A stretch of DNA of 64,000 nucleotides from Methylococcales bacterium (GTDB lineage: Bacteria; Pseudomonadota; Gammaproteobacteria; Methylococcales; Methylomonadaceae), in the NCBI GenBank assembly GCA_030654015.1, contig JAURYI010000123.1:1-64000 (forward strand), in the 5' to 3' direction. The notes under the pieces are model-generated. The model saw only the letters and a list, made by a program, of their open reading frames with translations. It was not told the origin of the DNA and did not search any database. Position 1 is the first letter of the stretch; every line of letters starts with the position of its first letter. This document shows positions 26,975 through 36,780 of this stretch, piece by piece. Both the position numbers and the translations under genes were made by a program.

Positions 26975-27556
26975 TTACGCTGCGTAATTGCTAGCGGCAA
27001 AATCCCAGTTAGCCAATACCCAGAACGCTTCCAGATATTTTGGACGCACGTTACGGAAATCAATGTAATAAGCGTGTTCCCAGACATCACAAGTCAATAA
27101 AGGTGTTTGACCTGCTGTTAATGGGCAGCCTGCGTTGCTGGTGCTGACTAAAGCTAAACTGCCGTCTGCATTTTTAACCAACCACGCCCAGCCTGAACCG
27201 AAGGTAGTCACTGCGCATTTAGTGAATTCTTCTTTGAATTGTTCAAAAGAACCGAATGTATCGTTGATAGCATCGGCTAACGCGCCAGTAGGTTGACCTG
27301 CACCCTTTGGTGTTAAGCTGTTCCAGTAGAACGTGTGATTCCAGATTTGTGCTGCATTATTAAAAATACCGCCAGACGATTTTAGAATAATATCTTCTAA
27401 TGATGCACTTTCAAACTCAGTTCCCGGCACTAAATTGTTCAGGTTGGTGACATAAGTTTGATGATGTTTACCATAATGAAACTCGATGGTTTCAGCAGAA
27501 ATATAAGGTGCTAATGCGTCGTTAGCATACGGTAAAGCAGGAAGTTCAAAAGCCAT
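26975..27556 (-). CDS. sodB: Iron superoxide dismutase, cytoplasmic
   Basis: The 193-residue product begins [18 protein letters not shown], the canonical SodB N-terminus, with metal ligands in [24 protein letters not shown] and [11 protein letters not shown]. It removes superoxide in the cytoplasm. There is no signal peptide. AGGAGACACTC before the ATG is a good ribosome-binding site. The gene is convergent with guaB and divergent from the K+ channel gene. It is distinct from the Tat-exported enzyme at 3606-4349, which has a longer, more diverged sequence. Confidence 0.97.
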   Translation of the reverse strand: MAFELPALPYANDALAPYISAETIEFHYGKHHQTYVTNLNNLVPGTEFESASLEDIILKSSGGIFNNAAQIWNHTFYWNSLTPKGAGQPTGALADAINDTFGSFEQFKEEFTKCAVTTFGSGWAWLVKNADGSLALVSTSNAGCPLTAGQTPLLTCDVWEHAYYIDFRNVRPKYLEAFWVLANWDFAASNYAA

Positions 27557-27807
27557 GAGTGTCTCCTAAAAGAAAAGTTAAGTGCAATCTTGCTAAGAAA
27601 ACTACCAGTAAAACAGAAATACCCAGTAATTTAATAGGTATAACTTTAGCATTGCTGGGCAATTAAATAAAGAGCGGCTTTGTGCAGGCAGAACAATCAC
27701 ACTAAAATGCTGTCATTAGTGTAACGGGTTAAGCAGGTGCTTTTTACCGTCGAGCATGATCTCGCAACCGATTTAAACCCCAGCCCATTCTACTTCATGT
27801 TAAAACG

Positions 27808-29412
27808 ATGCTGACCCGACTGATTATCTACTTTGCCTACATCCTGAAAAGATCGCCGCGTTATCGACAGACAAAGCGGTTTTTTTACGATTTACTGGAA
27901 AATCAGGACAGTTCGATTAAGCACTATTTTGATATGTTCATGATTGGTCTGGTGATGACCAGCGTGTTCTTGCTCATTTATGAAGTTAATAATGACTTTA
28001 ATCGAATAGATACAGTATTTGAATACATCATTATTGCGCTGTTTATTTTGGAATATCTGCTCAGGGTATGGCTATGCAATGACAGTCATACTATTTTTCT
28101 CGAGTATTATGAAAAAACGCGCTACCTGAACATTCCGTTTCGCTTGAGAGAAGCCCTGTGGCTGGTGTTTACGCAAAAATTGCGCTATATGCTCACGCCG
28201 TTGGCACTCATTGATTTATTGGCAATTGTGTCGATTTACCGACCGTTGCAAATACTGCGTATCTTTTTGATTTTTCGGCTATTAAAATTATTCCGTTACT
28301 TTAATAACATCAAATTATTTGCCGATGTGTTGGCGAGTAAACGTTTTGAACTCTATACGCTGGCTATTTTTCTGGGTTTTCTGATTTTTATCGGCACAAT
28401 CAGTATCTATTTATTAGAACACCGTGATAACAGCCAACAAATCAGCAGTTTATTCGACGCGCTGTATTTCACTATTGTCACGGTTGCCACCGTCGGTTTT
28501 GGCGATATATCACCACACACGGGGGGCGGGCGTTTAGTCGCGATTGCGATGATTTTCTCTGGTTTAGGGGTGTTGGCTTTTTTTACCTCGATTATTGTCG
28601 CGGCATTAAGCGAAAAAATACAAGAAGTACGCGACCAAAAAACCCACACCGAACTCAATCGCTATACCAATTTTGTGATTATTTGCGGTTTCGGGCGTAT
28701 CGGACAACACATTGCCACGCAACTGGAAAAAGATAAGCAACGCTTTGTTATTATTGATAATCAGGAAGACCGTATTGCCAAGGCAAAACGACGCGGTTAT
28801 CTGGCTATTCATGCTGATGCCAGTCGCAATAAGGTATTAACCAGCGCGGGGATTAACAAAAAAGCCACGACGGTCTTGTGTACCACGGGTGATGATGTCA
28901 TTAATGTCTATATCACACTGACCAGTCGGCATTTGAATCCTGATATTCGCATTATTTCGCGTGCCAATCATCGGGAAAATGTCAAAAAACTGTATCAGGC
29001 GGGCGCAAATGATGTGCTGCAACCGTTTGAAATAGCCAGTTTAGTGGTTGCGGAATACGTTGGGCAGCCTGTGGCGTTTGAGGCGATAGTCGGTATTATT
29101 AATGAAGAAAAAAACTTCGTCATGGAAACCTTGTGTATCCATTCAGGGTGTTTTATCGACGGTACACGGCTGGCTGATATTGATTTTGCCGAACGCAAAC
29201 TGATGTTGGTCGGTATTATCAGCACCCACGCACTGCACCACAAACATAAAAATCGCTATGCCATCAAAGACCAGCATTTCTATTTTAATCCCGCCGCCTC
29301 GTTTGAATTGCAGGCACAGGATTTATTGGTATTGCTGGGTAAAGAAGTCAGTATTGATTATTTTCGCTATCAAATTGAAAGCAGCCGCCCTAAACGCAGA
29401 CTCACACCATGA
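27808..29412 (+). CDS. Six-transmembrane K+ channel with two RCK domains
   Basis: The 534-residue product is a Kv-like potassium channel. Hydrophobic segments S1 to S6 cover about residues 40-275. An S4-like stretch (RPLQILRIFLIFRLLKLFRYF) has basic residues every third or fourth position. The pore loop TIVTVATVGFGDISP carries the TVGFGD selectivity filter. The cytoplasmic part has a TrkA-N/RCK domain with VIICGFGRIGQHIATQLE for NAD binding (about 290-410) and a TrkA-C domain with LVLLGKEVSI-like ending. It probably adjusts K+ flux in response to voltage or nucleotide state. The stop codon overlaps the start of a second RCK-type gene by 4 bases. Confidence 0.92.
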   Translation: MLTRLIIYFAYILKRSPRYRQTKRFFYDLLENQDSSIKHYFDMFMIGLVMTSVFLLIYEVNNDFNRIDTVFEYIIIALFILEYLLRVWLCNDSHTIFLEYYEKTRYLNIPFRLREALWLVFTQKLRYMLTPLALIDLLAIVSIYRPLQILRIFLIFRLLKLFRYFNNIKLFADVLASKRFELYTLAIFLGFLIFIGTISIYLLEHRDNSQQISSLFDALYFTIVTVATVGFGDISPHTGGGRLVAIAMIFSGLGVLAFFTSIIVAALSEKIQEVRDQKTHTELNRYTNFVIICGFGRIGQHIATQLEKDKQRFVIIDNQEDRIAKAKRRGYLAIHADASRNKVLTSAGINKKATTVLCTTGDDVINVYITLTSRHLNPDIRIISRANHRENVKKLYQAGANDVLQPFEIASLVVAEYVGQPVAFEAIVGIINEEKNFVMETLCIHSGCFIDGTRLADIDFAERKLMLVGIISTHALHHKHKNRYAIKDQHFYFNPAASFELQAQDLLVLLGKEVSIDYFRYQIESSRPKRRLTP

Positions 29413-30116
29413 AACAGATTGTCGTATTCGGTTATAGCGTCATGTCGCTGGAAGTCATGAAACGCCTGAACTCAAAACAGCACACGCTGTTATTTGTCAG
29501 TGAAGACGAGGATGAAGCCGAACGCATTACCGAGCAGGGCTTTAACACCACGGTGATTGATTTTCGTAATGATGATGAACTCAAAGCCATTGGTATCGGC
29601 TCCAGTGTGGATATTATTTTCTGTTTTTATCCCACCGACTCGGACAATGTATTTTTAACTATTTCTGCTCGCGCTCTTGATAAAGAACTCACCATTATCG
29701 CCATTGTCGATGATCCTGAATCAGCGGAAAAATTATTAGCAGCTGGAGCAAATAAAATTATTGATCCCTATGAAATTTGCGCACGACGCACCCACAATAT
29801 GCTCACCAAGCCCGATGTGACCAATATGCTGGATAATACGGTGTTTGGGCAACATGATTTGAATATTGCGCAAATAGAAATTCCCAGTGGGTCTTATCTG
29901 GAAGATTCAAAAAGCAGTGATTTGGGACTGGCAGAAAAATACAATTTAATACTTATCGGCATTGTTGACCGAGAACTGGGCGACGCATTGCATTTTGCCA
30001 TCAGTGAAAAAAAACATATCCTGAATACAGGGGATGTTTTAGTAGTATTGGGCCCGTCACGGGAAATTAAACATTTTAAAGAAGCAGTCAATGGCGGTTA
30101 TATATGTTGGAATTAA
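29409..30116 (+). CDS. Stand-alone TrkA/RCK-type regulatory subunit
   Basis: The 235-residue product has a TrkA-N-like Rossmann domain (QIVVFGYSVMSLEVMKRL) and a C-terminal TrkA-C domain (TGDVLVVLGPSREIKHF). The glycine-rich turn is degenerate: GYSVMS instead of G-x-G-x-x-G, so nucleotide binding may be weak or altered. It overlaps the channel gene by 4 bases (ATGA), which implies translational coupling and a physical partnership, perhaps as a second gating-ring subunit. The function as a regulator of the adjacent channel is inferred from context. Confidence 0.82.
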   Translation: MKQIVVFGYSVMSLEVMKRLNSKQHTLLFVSEDEDEAERITEQGFNTTVIDFRNDDELKAIGIGSSVDIIFCFYPTDSDNVFLTISARALDKELTIIAIVDDPESAEKLLAAGANKIIDPYEICARRTHNMLTKPDVTNMLDNTVFGQHDLNIAQIEIPSGSYLEDSKSSDLGLAEKYNLILIGIVDRELGDALHFAISEKKHILNTGDVLVVLGPSREIKHFKEAVNGGYICWN

Positions 30117-30610
30117 TACGATTTAATTCAAGAATCTGGTTTATGTTAGGCTTTTTAGGTTGCGTGTTTTTGCTGGCAATGGGCGCGTATTTTCAATTTG
30201 TGCAAAAGTTAAACCCTTGCCCGTTGTGCATTTCGCAACGACTGGCGATTTTAGCCACAGGCATCGTGTTTTTAATCGCCGCACTGCATAATCCTGAACA
30301 ACAAGGCACAACCCGTTATGCCATTGCAGGTACGGTTACTGCCCTAATGGGTGCATCTATTTCCACGCGCCACGTCTGGTTACAACATTTACCCCCCGAA
30401 GAAGTGCCTGAATGCGGGCCTGATTTGGCGTATATGTTTGATAATTTTCCGTTATTCGACACCCTGAAATTCATGCTCAGCGGTACGGGTGATTGTGCCA
30501 AAGTGGATTGGACACTGTTGGGTTTCAGTATGCCTGTATGGACATTGCTCGCCTTTTTAATGCTGGCAACGCTCAGCCTGTTGCAAATCTGGAATTATAA
30601 AAAAGTGTAG
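30104..30610 (+). CDS. dsbB: Disulfide bond formation protein B
   Basis: The 168-residue inner-membrane protein re-oxidises DsbA using quinones. Four membrane segments are visible, with the first cysteine pair in NPCPLCISQR (residues 39-42) and the second pair in PEVPECGPDL and GTGDCAKVDW in the second periplasmic loop. The length and spacing are as in typical DsbB. Its start overlaps the preceding RCK gene by 13 bases in another frame, so it is probably translated from the same transcript. A functional link to the channel is not implied. Confidence 0.95.
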   Translation: MLELIRFNSRIWFMLGFLGCVFLLAMGAYFQFVQKLNPCPLCISQRLAILATGIVFLIAALHNPEQQGTTRYAIAGTVTALMGASISTRHVWLQHLPPEEVPECGPDLAYMFDNFPLFDTLKFMLSGTGDCAKVDWTLLGFSMPVWTLLAFLMLATLSLLQIWNYKKV

Positions 30611-30663
30611 CATCGTATAATAAAGGCTACACTTAATCCATTTAGCCGTATGCCGTTATACTG

Positions 30664-33387
30664 ATGTTCCGAATCATTCCTCGCGCTTTGCGCTTGCCCT
30701 ACGAGGCAAAACTACAACTTGAAATAGAGCAGAGAATACAGGCAGAGACTGCCTTGCGGCATTCGGAAGCGACTTTTCAGACACTTTATAACATCACCAG
30801 TGATGCGGTGATGTTTTTTGGTGAACAAGGCTTTTTTGACTGTAACCCAGCGTGCCTGAGTTTATTCGGGTGTACCGATAAAACTGAATTTTTAGCGAAA
30901 CACCCCGCAGACTTATCACCGCCGAAACAAGCCTGTGACAGCGATTCTTTAACACTTGCTAATCACTATATTGCGCAAACATCGGCAACAGGCAGTCAGC
31001 GTTTTGAGTGGCTGCACCAGCGCGTCGATACTCATGAGGTATTTCCTGTGGAAATTTTACTCAACGCGGTGGACATCAACGGGAAACAGGTTATTCAAGC
31101 GGTTATGCGCGATATTCGTGACCGTAAACAGGCAGAACACCGCCTCAAGCAAAGTGAAGCCCAGTTTCGTACCCTGATAGAAAATATACGGCTGGGTATT
31201 ACTCTGCATGACGGGCAGACTAAAATCGTACTGCATAATCCGCACGCACTGGAATTACTGGGACTTGAGAGCGAGCAACTGCTGGGCAGAACATCCTTTG
31301 ATCCCTGCTGGGACATTCTGCATGAAGATGGTCTGCCGTTTGCCGACTATACAATGCCCGTACCACAAGCCATTGCCACCCGCTTGCCTGTGCAGAATGT
31401 GGTCATGAGCGTGTTGCGACCATGTAAAAATGATCGGGTCTGGTTGCTGGTCAACGCGATGCCGCAATTGGATGATGATGGTTCGGTGTTACAAGTCATC
31501 TGTTCTTTTAACGACATTACGCGGCGCAAAGAAGCCGAACAACGCCTTAAACAAAGTGAAGTGCATTTTCGCAATACCTTTGAACACGCGCCTATCGGAG
31601 TTGCCACGATTTCCCTGAAAGGGCGGTTTTTAACGGTCAATCATACCTGTTGCGAGATGCTGGGCTATCGTCGTGAAGAACTGTTAAGAATGACTTTTGC
31701 ACCGTTGCTTCAAGTTGAAGACAAGGGTTTTTACCTTGCCTACATAGAGCAATTATTATCAGGTGATATTCCAGATTTCAGCGTGGTACAGCAATATGTC
31801 TGCAAAGATAAGCACCGTTTATGGGGCAGCTTATCGGTTAAATTGATTCACAACATGAATGGCACACCTGATTATTTTATTGCCACGCTGGAAAACATTG
31901 ATGAGCGTAAACAGGTGGAACAGGCAATGCTTGCTACGCGCAATCAGCTGCAAGCCACACTGAGTGCCATTCCCGACTTATTGTTTGAGCTGGGTTTGGA
32001 CGGGCATTGTTATGATATTCACGCCGCTCGCAGCGACCTGTTAGCCTATCCTGTAGAGCAGATTATCGGCAAAAACGTGTCTGATTTTCTCTCACCCGAA
32101 GCAAATGATGTTGTCTTGTCGGCATTACAGGAAGCTAATAATGTCGGCTATTCGCAAGGCAAGCAGTTCATGTTCACCCGTACAGAAGGTAATTTATGGA
32201 TTGAATTATCAGCAGCCATCAAAAAAGGCTCGGTTGATCAACCGCACTTTATTGTGCTGTCGCTGGATATTACCAAACGCAAACTGGCGGAACTGCAACT
32301 GCAAGAAAATGAAACCCGTCTTAATCTGAGTCAACAATACGGCGGTATCGGTTCGTGGGAATCCGACTTAATCAACGATCGGCAAATCTGGTCAAAAACG
32401 ACTTATCAATTAGTGGGATTTCCTGACATTTCCCAGCCGACATGGGATGATTTTTTAGTCAGAGTTCATCCTGATGATCGGCAAATGGTGATTGATGCCA
32501 ATCAGGAGCATCTGACACAAGGAGCGAAATACGATATTGAATACCGACTTTCAACTAGCAATGCACCAACGCGCTGGATGCGCTCGGTTGGGCAGGCTGA
32601 ATTTTTTCCTGACGGCACACCGATACGTTTTATCGGCATCGTACAGGACATCACCGACCGTAAATTAATGGAAGCCGAACTGAAACGCTCCAATGCCGAG
32701 TTAGAGCAGTTCGCTTATGCGGTGTCTCATGATATGCGTCAACCGTTACGCATGGTCACCAGCTATTTAACCCTGCTGAAAACGGCTTTGTCACAGCAGC
32801 TCAATGAAGAACAGCAACAATTTTTACAGTTTGCCGTTGATGGTGCGACACGCATGGATGCCATGATTTTATCGTTACTGGATTATTCGCGCGTCGGACA
32901 TAAAACCGCTGCGATTGCGTGTATTGACAGCCGCGCGGCATTGGATGAAGCACTGGGGTTTCTCACGCCCGAATTACAGGGCAGTGAGGGAACGCTCACC
33001 CTGATTGGCAACTGGCCGATAATAATGGCGAGTCACGATGAATTAACGCGGCTATTGCAGAACCTGATTGCCAATGCACTCAAATACCATCAAGAAAATC
33101 AGCCGCCACGCATAGAAGTATCCGCATCGACTACCGCAGCAACGTTTAAAGTGACGGTGCGTGATAACGGTATCGGTATCGACAACCACCAGTTTGACCG
33201 TTTATTTAAAGTGTTCTCGCGCCTGAATGCACACAGCCGTTTTGAAGGCACAGGCGTAGGTCTGGCATTATGCCGCAAAATTGTTGAACATCATGGCGGT
33301 AAAATCGGGGTCGAATCAGCAGGTGAAGGGCAGGGCAGTCTATTTTGGTTTGAATTACCGCTGCAACAGCCTGATAACGAGAGCTGA
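30664..33387 (+). CDS. Multi-PAS sensor histidine kinase
   Basis: The 907-residue product has no transmembrane segment. Five PAS/PAC units are seen in series (about residues 35-155, 165-290, 295-415, 420-545 and 560-665), each ending in a DI(T/R)xRK-type linker. A HisKA domain follows with FAYAVSHDMRQPLRMVTSYL, where the phosphorylated His lies, then a HATPase domain (LIANALKYHQENQP, DNGIGID, FEGTGVGLALC). It is a soluble, probably redox- or ligand-sensing kinase without a receiver. The ribosome-binding site at ATG 30664 is weak. It starts a same-direction run of signalling genes that continues to 36758. Confidence 0.93.
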   Translation: MFRIIPRALRLPYEAKLQLEIEQRIQAETALRHSEATFQTLYNITSDAVMFFGEQGFFDCNPACLSLFGCTDKTEFLAKHPADLSPPKQACDSDSLTLANHYIAQTSATGSQRFEWLHQRVDTHEVFPVEILLNAVDINGKQVIQAVMRDIRDRKQAEHRLKQSEAQFRTLIENIRLGITLHDGQTKIVLHNPHALELLGLESEQLLGRTSFDPCWDILHEDGLPFADYTMPVPQAIATRLPVQNVVMSVLRPCKNDRVWLLVNAMPQLDDDGSVLQVICSFNDITRRKEAEQRLKQSEVHFRNTFEHAPIGVATISLKGRFLTVNHTCCEMLGYRREELLRMTFAPLLQVEDKGFYLAYIEQLLSGDIPDFSVVQQYVCKDKHRLWGSLSVKLIHNMNGTPDYFIATLENIDERKQVEQAMLATRNQLQATLSAIPDLLFELGLDGHCYDIHAARSDLLAYPVEQIIGKNVSDFLSPEANDVVLSALQEANNVGYSQGKQFMFTRTEGNLWIELSAAIKKGSVDQPHFIVLSLDITKRKLAELQLQENETRLNLSQQYGGIGSWESDLINDRQIWSKTTYQLVGFPDISQPTWDDFLVRVHPDDRQMVIDANQEHLTQGAKYDIEYRLSTSNAPTRWMRSVGQAEFFPDGTPIRFIGIVQDITDRKLMEAELKRSNAELEQFAYAVSHDMRQPLRMVTSYLTLLKTALSQQLNEEQQQFLQFAVDGATRMDAMILSLLDYSRVGHKTAAIACIDSRAALDEALGFLTPELQGSEGTLTLIGNWPIIMASHDELTRLLQNLIANALKYHQENQPPRIEVSASTTAATFKVTVRDNGIGIDNHQFDRLFKVFSRLNAHSRFEGTGVGLALCRKIVEHHGGKIGVESAGEGQGSLFWFELPLQQPDNES

Positions 33388-33391
33388 TACT

Positions 33392-34963
33392 ATGAACCGC
33401 TTTATTAGCTCTACGCTACTGCTGTTATTATTGAGCATCAGCGCATTCAGTCATGCCGAGGATAAGCCGCTGGTGGTGGGCAGCGAGCAGAATTATCCGC
33501 CGTTTGCTCTGGGATCAACGGCGGCAACCGCCGACGGTTTTACCGTTGAATTATGGCAAGCAGTCGCCGCCGAAAGTCACCTGAATTCCAGTATTCGGGT
33601 ACTGCCCTTTCATGAAATTCTGCAAGAATTTAAAGCGGGCAACATTGATGTTCTCATTAATCTGGCGCAATCCGATGAACGTCGGCAATTTGCCGATTTT
33701 ACCGTACCGCACGTTATTGTTCATGGGGCTGTTTTTGTCCGTACAGGCGAAAGGCGCATTCATAGTGAAGCCGATTTAAACGACAAAAAAATTATTGTGC
33801 TGAATGCCGATTTAGCCCACGATTACGCAGTATCGCGGGGCTGGGGAAACCAGCTGGTGCTGGTAGATAATGCTGAAACAGGCTTTCAATTATTGGCAGC
33901 AGGTCAGCACGATGCCCTGTTGCTGAGTGAATTGACAGGTAAGCAGACACTGGAAAAACTACAACTGAATAACATTGACGCGCTGCCGATTAAAGCCAAT
34001 TTTGCGCAGAAATTTTCTTTTGCCGTGCATAAAGGCAATGCTGAATTACTGGCTAAAATCAACGAAGGCTTGGCATTAACCAAGGTCAGCGGCGTGTACG
34101 ACAAACTGTATGAAAAATGGTTCGGGGTTTACGAAGAAAAAGCATTACTGCCTTTTTTGCTCAAATACTTAACCCCCATTATCAGTTTTTTTCTGCTTGT
34201 CATGGCATTGATTTTTTACCACCGCAGCGTTGAACGCAAACAGGCAATGCAGATTCTCAAACAAAATCAGCGTGCCTTAGCCGCCGCCCACGCGGATTTA
34301 CTGCAATTCACCTACGTTGCCGCGCATCATTTACAAGAACCGACGCGCCGCGTGGTGACTTTCGTACAACACTTGCACACGCAACTGTCAGACAGTCCCG
34401 CGTTAAATGAAGAGATAACGAGTTCACTGGATTTTATCCAGCAAAGCGCGTTACGGCAACGCGCACTGGTGCGGGATATTCAACTTTATCTGTCTGCCAT
34501 CAAACCGCTGTCGCCACCAGAGCAGGTGTCAGTCAGAAACACCCTCGCTAAAATCCTGAAACACCACGCCCCGCTGATTCGCGAGACCCACGCGCGTATA
34601 GACTACGGCGATCTGCCGCCCGTATATATTGACCCGCCACGCTTATATGACATTTTCAATATTTTACTGGATAATGCTTTGCATTACCGCCATCCAGAGC
34701 GGGCATTACACATACATATCAGTGCTGAGCGCAAGGCCGGGCGTGTTTATTATCGGATTGCCGATAATGGCATCGGTATTCCCAGCGATTGTCATGAACG
34801 GGTTTTTCTGGTGTTTGAACGTTTGCAGGTCAATAGCGACCCAGAATCTACGGGTATCGGTCTGGCGATTGTGCAACGTATTATCAACAGCTGCGGCGGC
34901 ACAGTCAGTCTTAGTGAAACGCCTGATGGTGGTACAACCGTATCGTTTGATTTGCCTGAATAA
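33392..34963 (+). CDS. Sensor histidine kinase with a periplasmic solute-binding domain
   Basis: The 524-residue product has a signal peptide (ISSTLLLLLLSISAFSHA), a periplasmic SBP_bac_3 domain at about 25-250 (LVVGSEQNYPPFALG, then the FKAGNIDVLINLAQSDERR segment), one membrane helix near 262-285, a HisKA-like domain and a HATPase domain (LLDNALHY, IADNGIGIPSD, ESTGIGLAIVQRI). The phosphoacceptor region reads YVAAHHLQEPTRR, a variant of the usual SHDLQEPLR with His retained. The track ORF starts 37 codons upstream, inside the previous gene; the ATG at 33392 begins the signal peptide. It resembles BvgS-type sensors without receiver and Hpt domains. The likely ligand class is amino acids or similar small molecules. 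Confidence 0.92.
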   Translation: MNRFISSTLLLLLLSISAFSHAEDKPLVVGSEQNYPPFALGSTAATADGFTVELWQAVAAESHLNSSIRVLPFHEILQEFKAGNIDVLINLAQSDERRQFADFTVPHVIVHGAVFVRTGERRIHSEADLNDKKIIVLNADLAHDYAVSRGWGNQLVLVDNAETGFQLLAAGQHDALLLSELTGKQTLEKLQLNNIDALPIKANFAQKFSFAVHKGNAELLAKINEGLALTKVSGVYDKLYEKWFGVYEEKALLPFLLKYLTPIISFFLLVMALIFYHRSVERKQAMQILKQNQRALAAAHADLLQFTYVAAHHLQEPTRRVVTFVQHLHTQLSDSPALNEEITSSLDFIQQSALRQRALVRDIQLYLSAIKPLSPPEQVSVRNTLAKILKHHAPLIRETHARIDYGDLPPVYIDPPRLYDIFNILLDNALHYRHPERALHIHISAERKAGRVYYRIADNGIGIPSDCHERVFLVFERLQVNSDPESTGIGLAIVQRIINSCGGTVSLSETPDGGTTVSFDLPE

Positions 34964-35029
34964 GGCATGAAATATTATCCAGATGTTGCAATGCAGCACT
35001 CCCCTACGGCACAGCAACGAGACCAAGCT

Positions 35030-35485
35030 ATGATAAAAAATCCGCAAACAATGGAAATTCTGCTACTAGAAGACGAAATGGCCGATGCGTATCTGATAAA
35101 AATCGCCTTAAAAGAAAATAATATATTAGCCCGTTTACATCATGTGCTGGATGGTCGCGAAGGCTTGGGGTTTTTGCAGAACAAAGGCAGCTATAGCAAT
35201 ATGCCGCGTCCAGACTTGATTTTGCTGGATTTAAATATGCCGCGTATGAACGGCTATGAATTTCTGACTGCCATTAAAAGTGATGATCGCTTTAAGGGCA
35301 TTCCCGTCGTGGTCTTTTCAACCTCCGATGTGGAAAGTGATGTCATCACCTCTTACCAGCTAGGTGCTGCCAGTTATGTGACCAAGCCCGTCGGCGTGGA
35401 GCAGTTTATCGCAACCATTAACGACATCAGTGACTATTGGATGACAGTCGTTCGCTTACCCCGCAGGTATCAGTATGAGTGTTAA
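35030..35485 (+). CDS. Single-domain response regulator (Rcp1 type)
   Basis: The product of about 151 residues is a lone receiver domain. EILLLEDEMADAYLIKIAL has the acidic pocket, PDLILLDLNMPRMNGYEFL holds the phosphorylated Asp, and VVFSTSDVESDV and ASYVTKPVG give the conserved Ser/Thr and Lys. This form is found next to phytochrome-like and multi-PAS kinases. The track starts 21 codons earlier; I prefer the internal ATG at 35030 because the first 21 residues are not part of the domain, though the ribosome-binding site is weak at both. It overlaps the next gene by 11 bases. Confidence 0.88.
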   Translation: MIKNPQTMEILLLEDEMADAYLIKIALKENNILARLHHVLDGREGLGFLQNKGSYSNMPRPDLILLDLNMPRMNGYEFLTAIKSDDRFKGIPVVVFSTSDVESDVITSYQLGAASYVTKPVGVEQFIATINDISDYWMTVVRLPRRYQYEC

Positions 35486-36758
35486 TATGCCTATTCGGGT
35501 ATTACTGGTAGAAGATGAAGCAGGCGATGCGCAGCTGGTCAAAATGGATTTACAAAAAGCACAGGGCGAAACGTTTACCGTTGCGTGGGTCGAATCACTC
35601 GGTGCGATGCAACACTGTTTACAATCATCAACGTTTGACGTACTGCTGCTGGATTTATCACTGCCCGATTCAGATGGGCTAGAGACCATATATAAAGCAC
35701 GGTTACTGGTTGGTGACATCCCCATTATCGTGCTGACAGGACGCTGTGATACGGACTTTTCCTTGAAAGCACTGGAAGCGGGCGCGGCAGATTACGTCAT
35801 GAAAGGTAATTTCGGGTACGACGGTTTAGCCAGATCCATACGCTACGCCCTGTTTCGTGCCGAACTGGAAGCGCGTAATAATTTATTGGTTGCCGCTCTG
35901 GAAGCCGCCGCCAATGGCATTATGATTACTGACAAATCCGCCATCATCACATGGGTTAATACCGCATTTACCCGCCTCACAGGTTACAGTGCAGAAGAAG
36001 CCATAGGGCATAAGCCGACTGTGTTACTGAATTCAGGCGTACAGGATGAGAGTTTCTACCAAGCGATGTGGGACAATATCATGCAGGGTAGATACTGGCG
36101 TGGTGAGCTGATTAACAAGCGTAAAAACGGCAGTTTGTATCACGAAGAACTGAGCATTGCCCCCGTCAACAATAAAGCAGGCGATATTACCCATTTCATC
36201 GGCATCAAAGACGACATTACCGAACGCAAGCGACTTGAAGAGCAATTACAAAAATTAGCCAATACCGACCCGCTCACCCATTTATTTAACCGACGGGTCT
36301 TCTTGGAAAAATTAGCTCAGGAAATTGCCCGTTTAGCTCGCGTTACCTCTCAATCAGCCGCCTTATTGATGATAGATTTAGATCATTTCAAACGTATCAA
36401 CGATACTTACGGTCATGCCATGGGAGATGAAGTGTTATGTAGCTTCGCTCATATTGTCCGTAAATCATCACGAGCGATTGATATACCTGCCCGTTTGGGC
36501 GGTGAAGAATTCGCCATACTATTACCCAATACCACCCAGAATGAGGCGATGGTAATGGCAGAACGCCTGCGCAAACAAGTTGCCGACATCGCTATTCCCC
36601 ACGAAAAAGGCTTGGTGCGCATTACTATCAGCATTGGCGGTGTCGCTCTATCAATGGACGAGGTTGATAATGATGTGGTCTTAAGTCGTGCCGATACTGC
36701 CCTTTACGAAGCCAAGGATGCAGGACGTAATCAATGCCGCTGGTTTGCGGGAATTTAA
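35475..36758 (+). CDS. Receiver-PAS-GGDEF diguanylate cyclase
   Basis: The 427-residue product has a receiver domain (VLLVEDEAGDAQLVKMDLQK, FDVLLLDLSLPDSDGLE with the phosphoacceptor Asp) at 1-125, a PAS domain at about 140-260 ending DDITERKRLEEQL, and a GGDEF domain at about 265-425 with LGGEEFAILLP. The GGEEF form is catalytically competent. An RAID sequence five residues before it is an I-site for product inhibition. It would make c-di-GMP in response to the upstream kinases. It overlaps the preceding receiver gene by 11 bases, which supports one operon. Confidence 0.93.
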   Translation: MSVNMPIRVLLVEDEAGDAQLVKMDLQKAQGETFTVAWVESLGAMQHCLQSSTFDVLLLDLSLPDSDGLETIYKARLLVGDIPIIVLTGRCDTDFSLKALEAGAADYVMKGNFGYDGLARSIRYALFRAELEARNNLLVAALEAAANGIMITDKSAIITWVNTAFTRLTGYSAEEAIGHKPTVLLNSGVQDESFYQAMWDNIMQGRYWRGELINKRKNGSLYHEELSIAPVNNKAGDITHFIGIKDDITERKRLEEQLQKLANTDPLTHLFNRRVFLEKLAQEIARLARVTSQSAALLMIDLDHFKRINDTYGHAMGDEVLCSFAHIVRKSSRAIDIPARLGGEEFAILLPNTTQNEAMVMAERLRKQVADIAIPHEKGLVRITISIGGVALSMDEVDNDVVLSRADTALYEAKDAGRNQCRWFAGI

Positions 36759-36780
36759 CTCCATTATCCCTATAAATACC

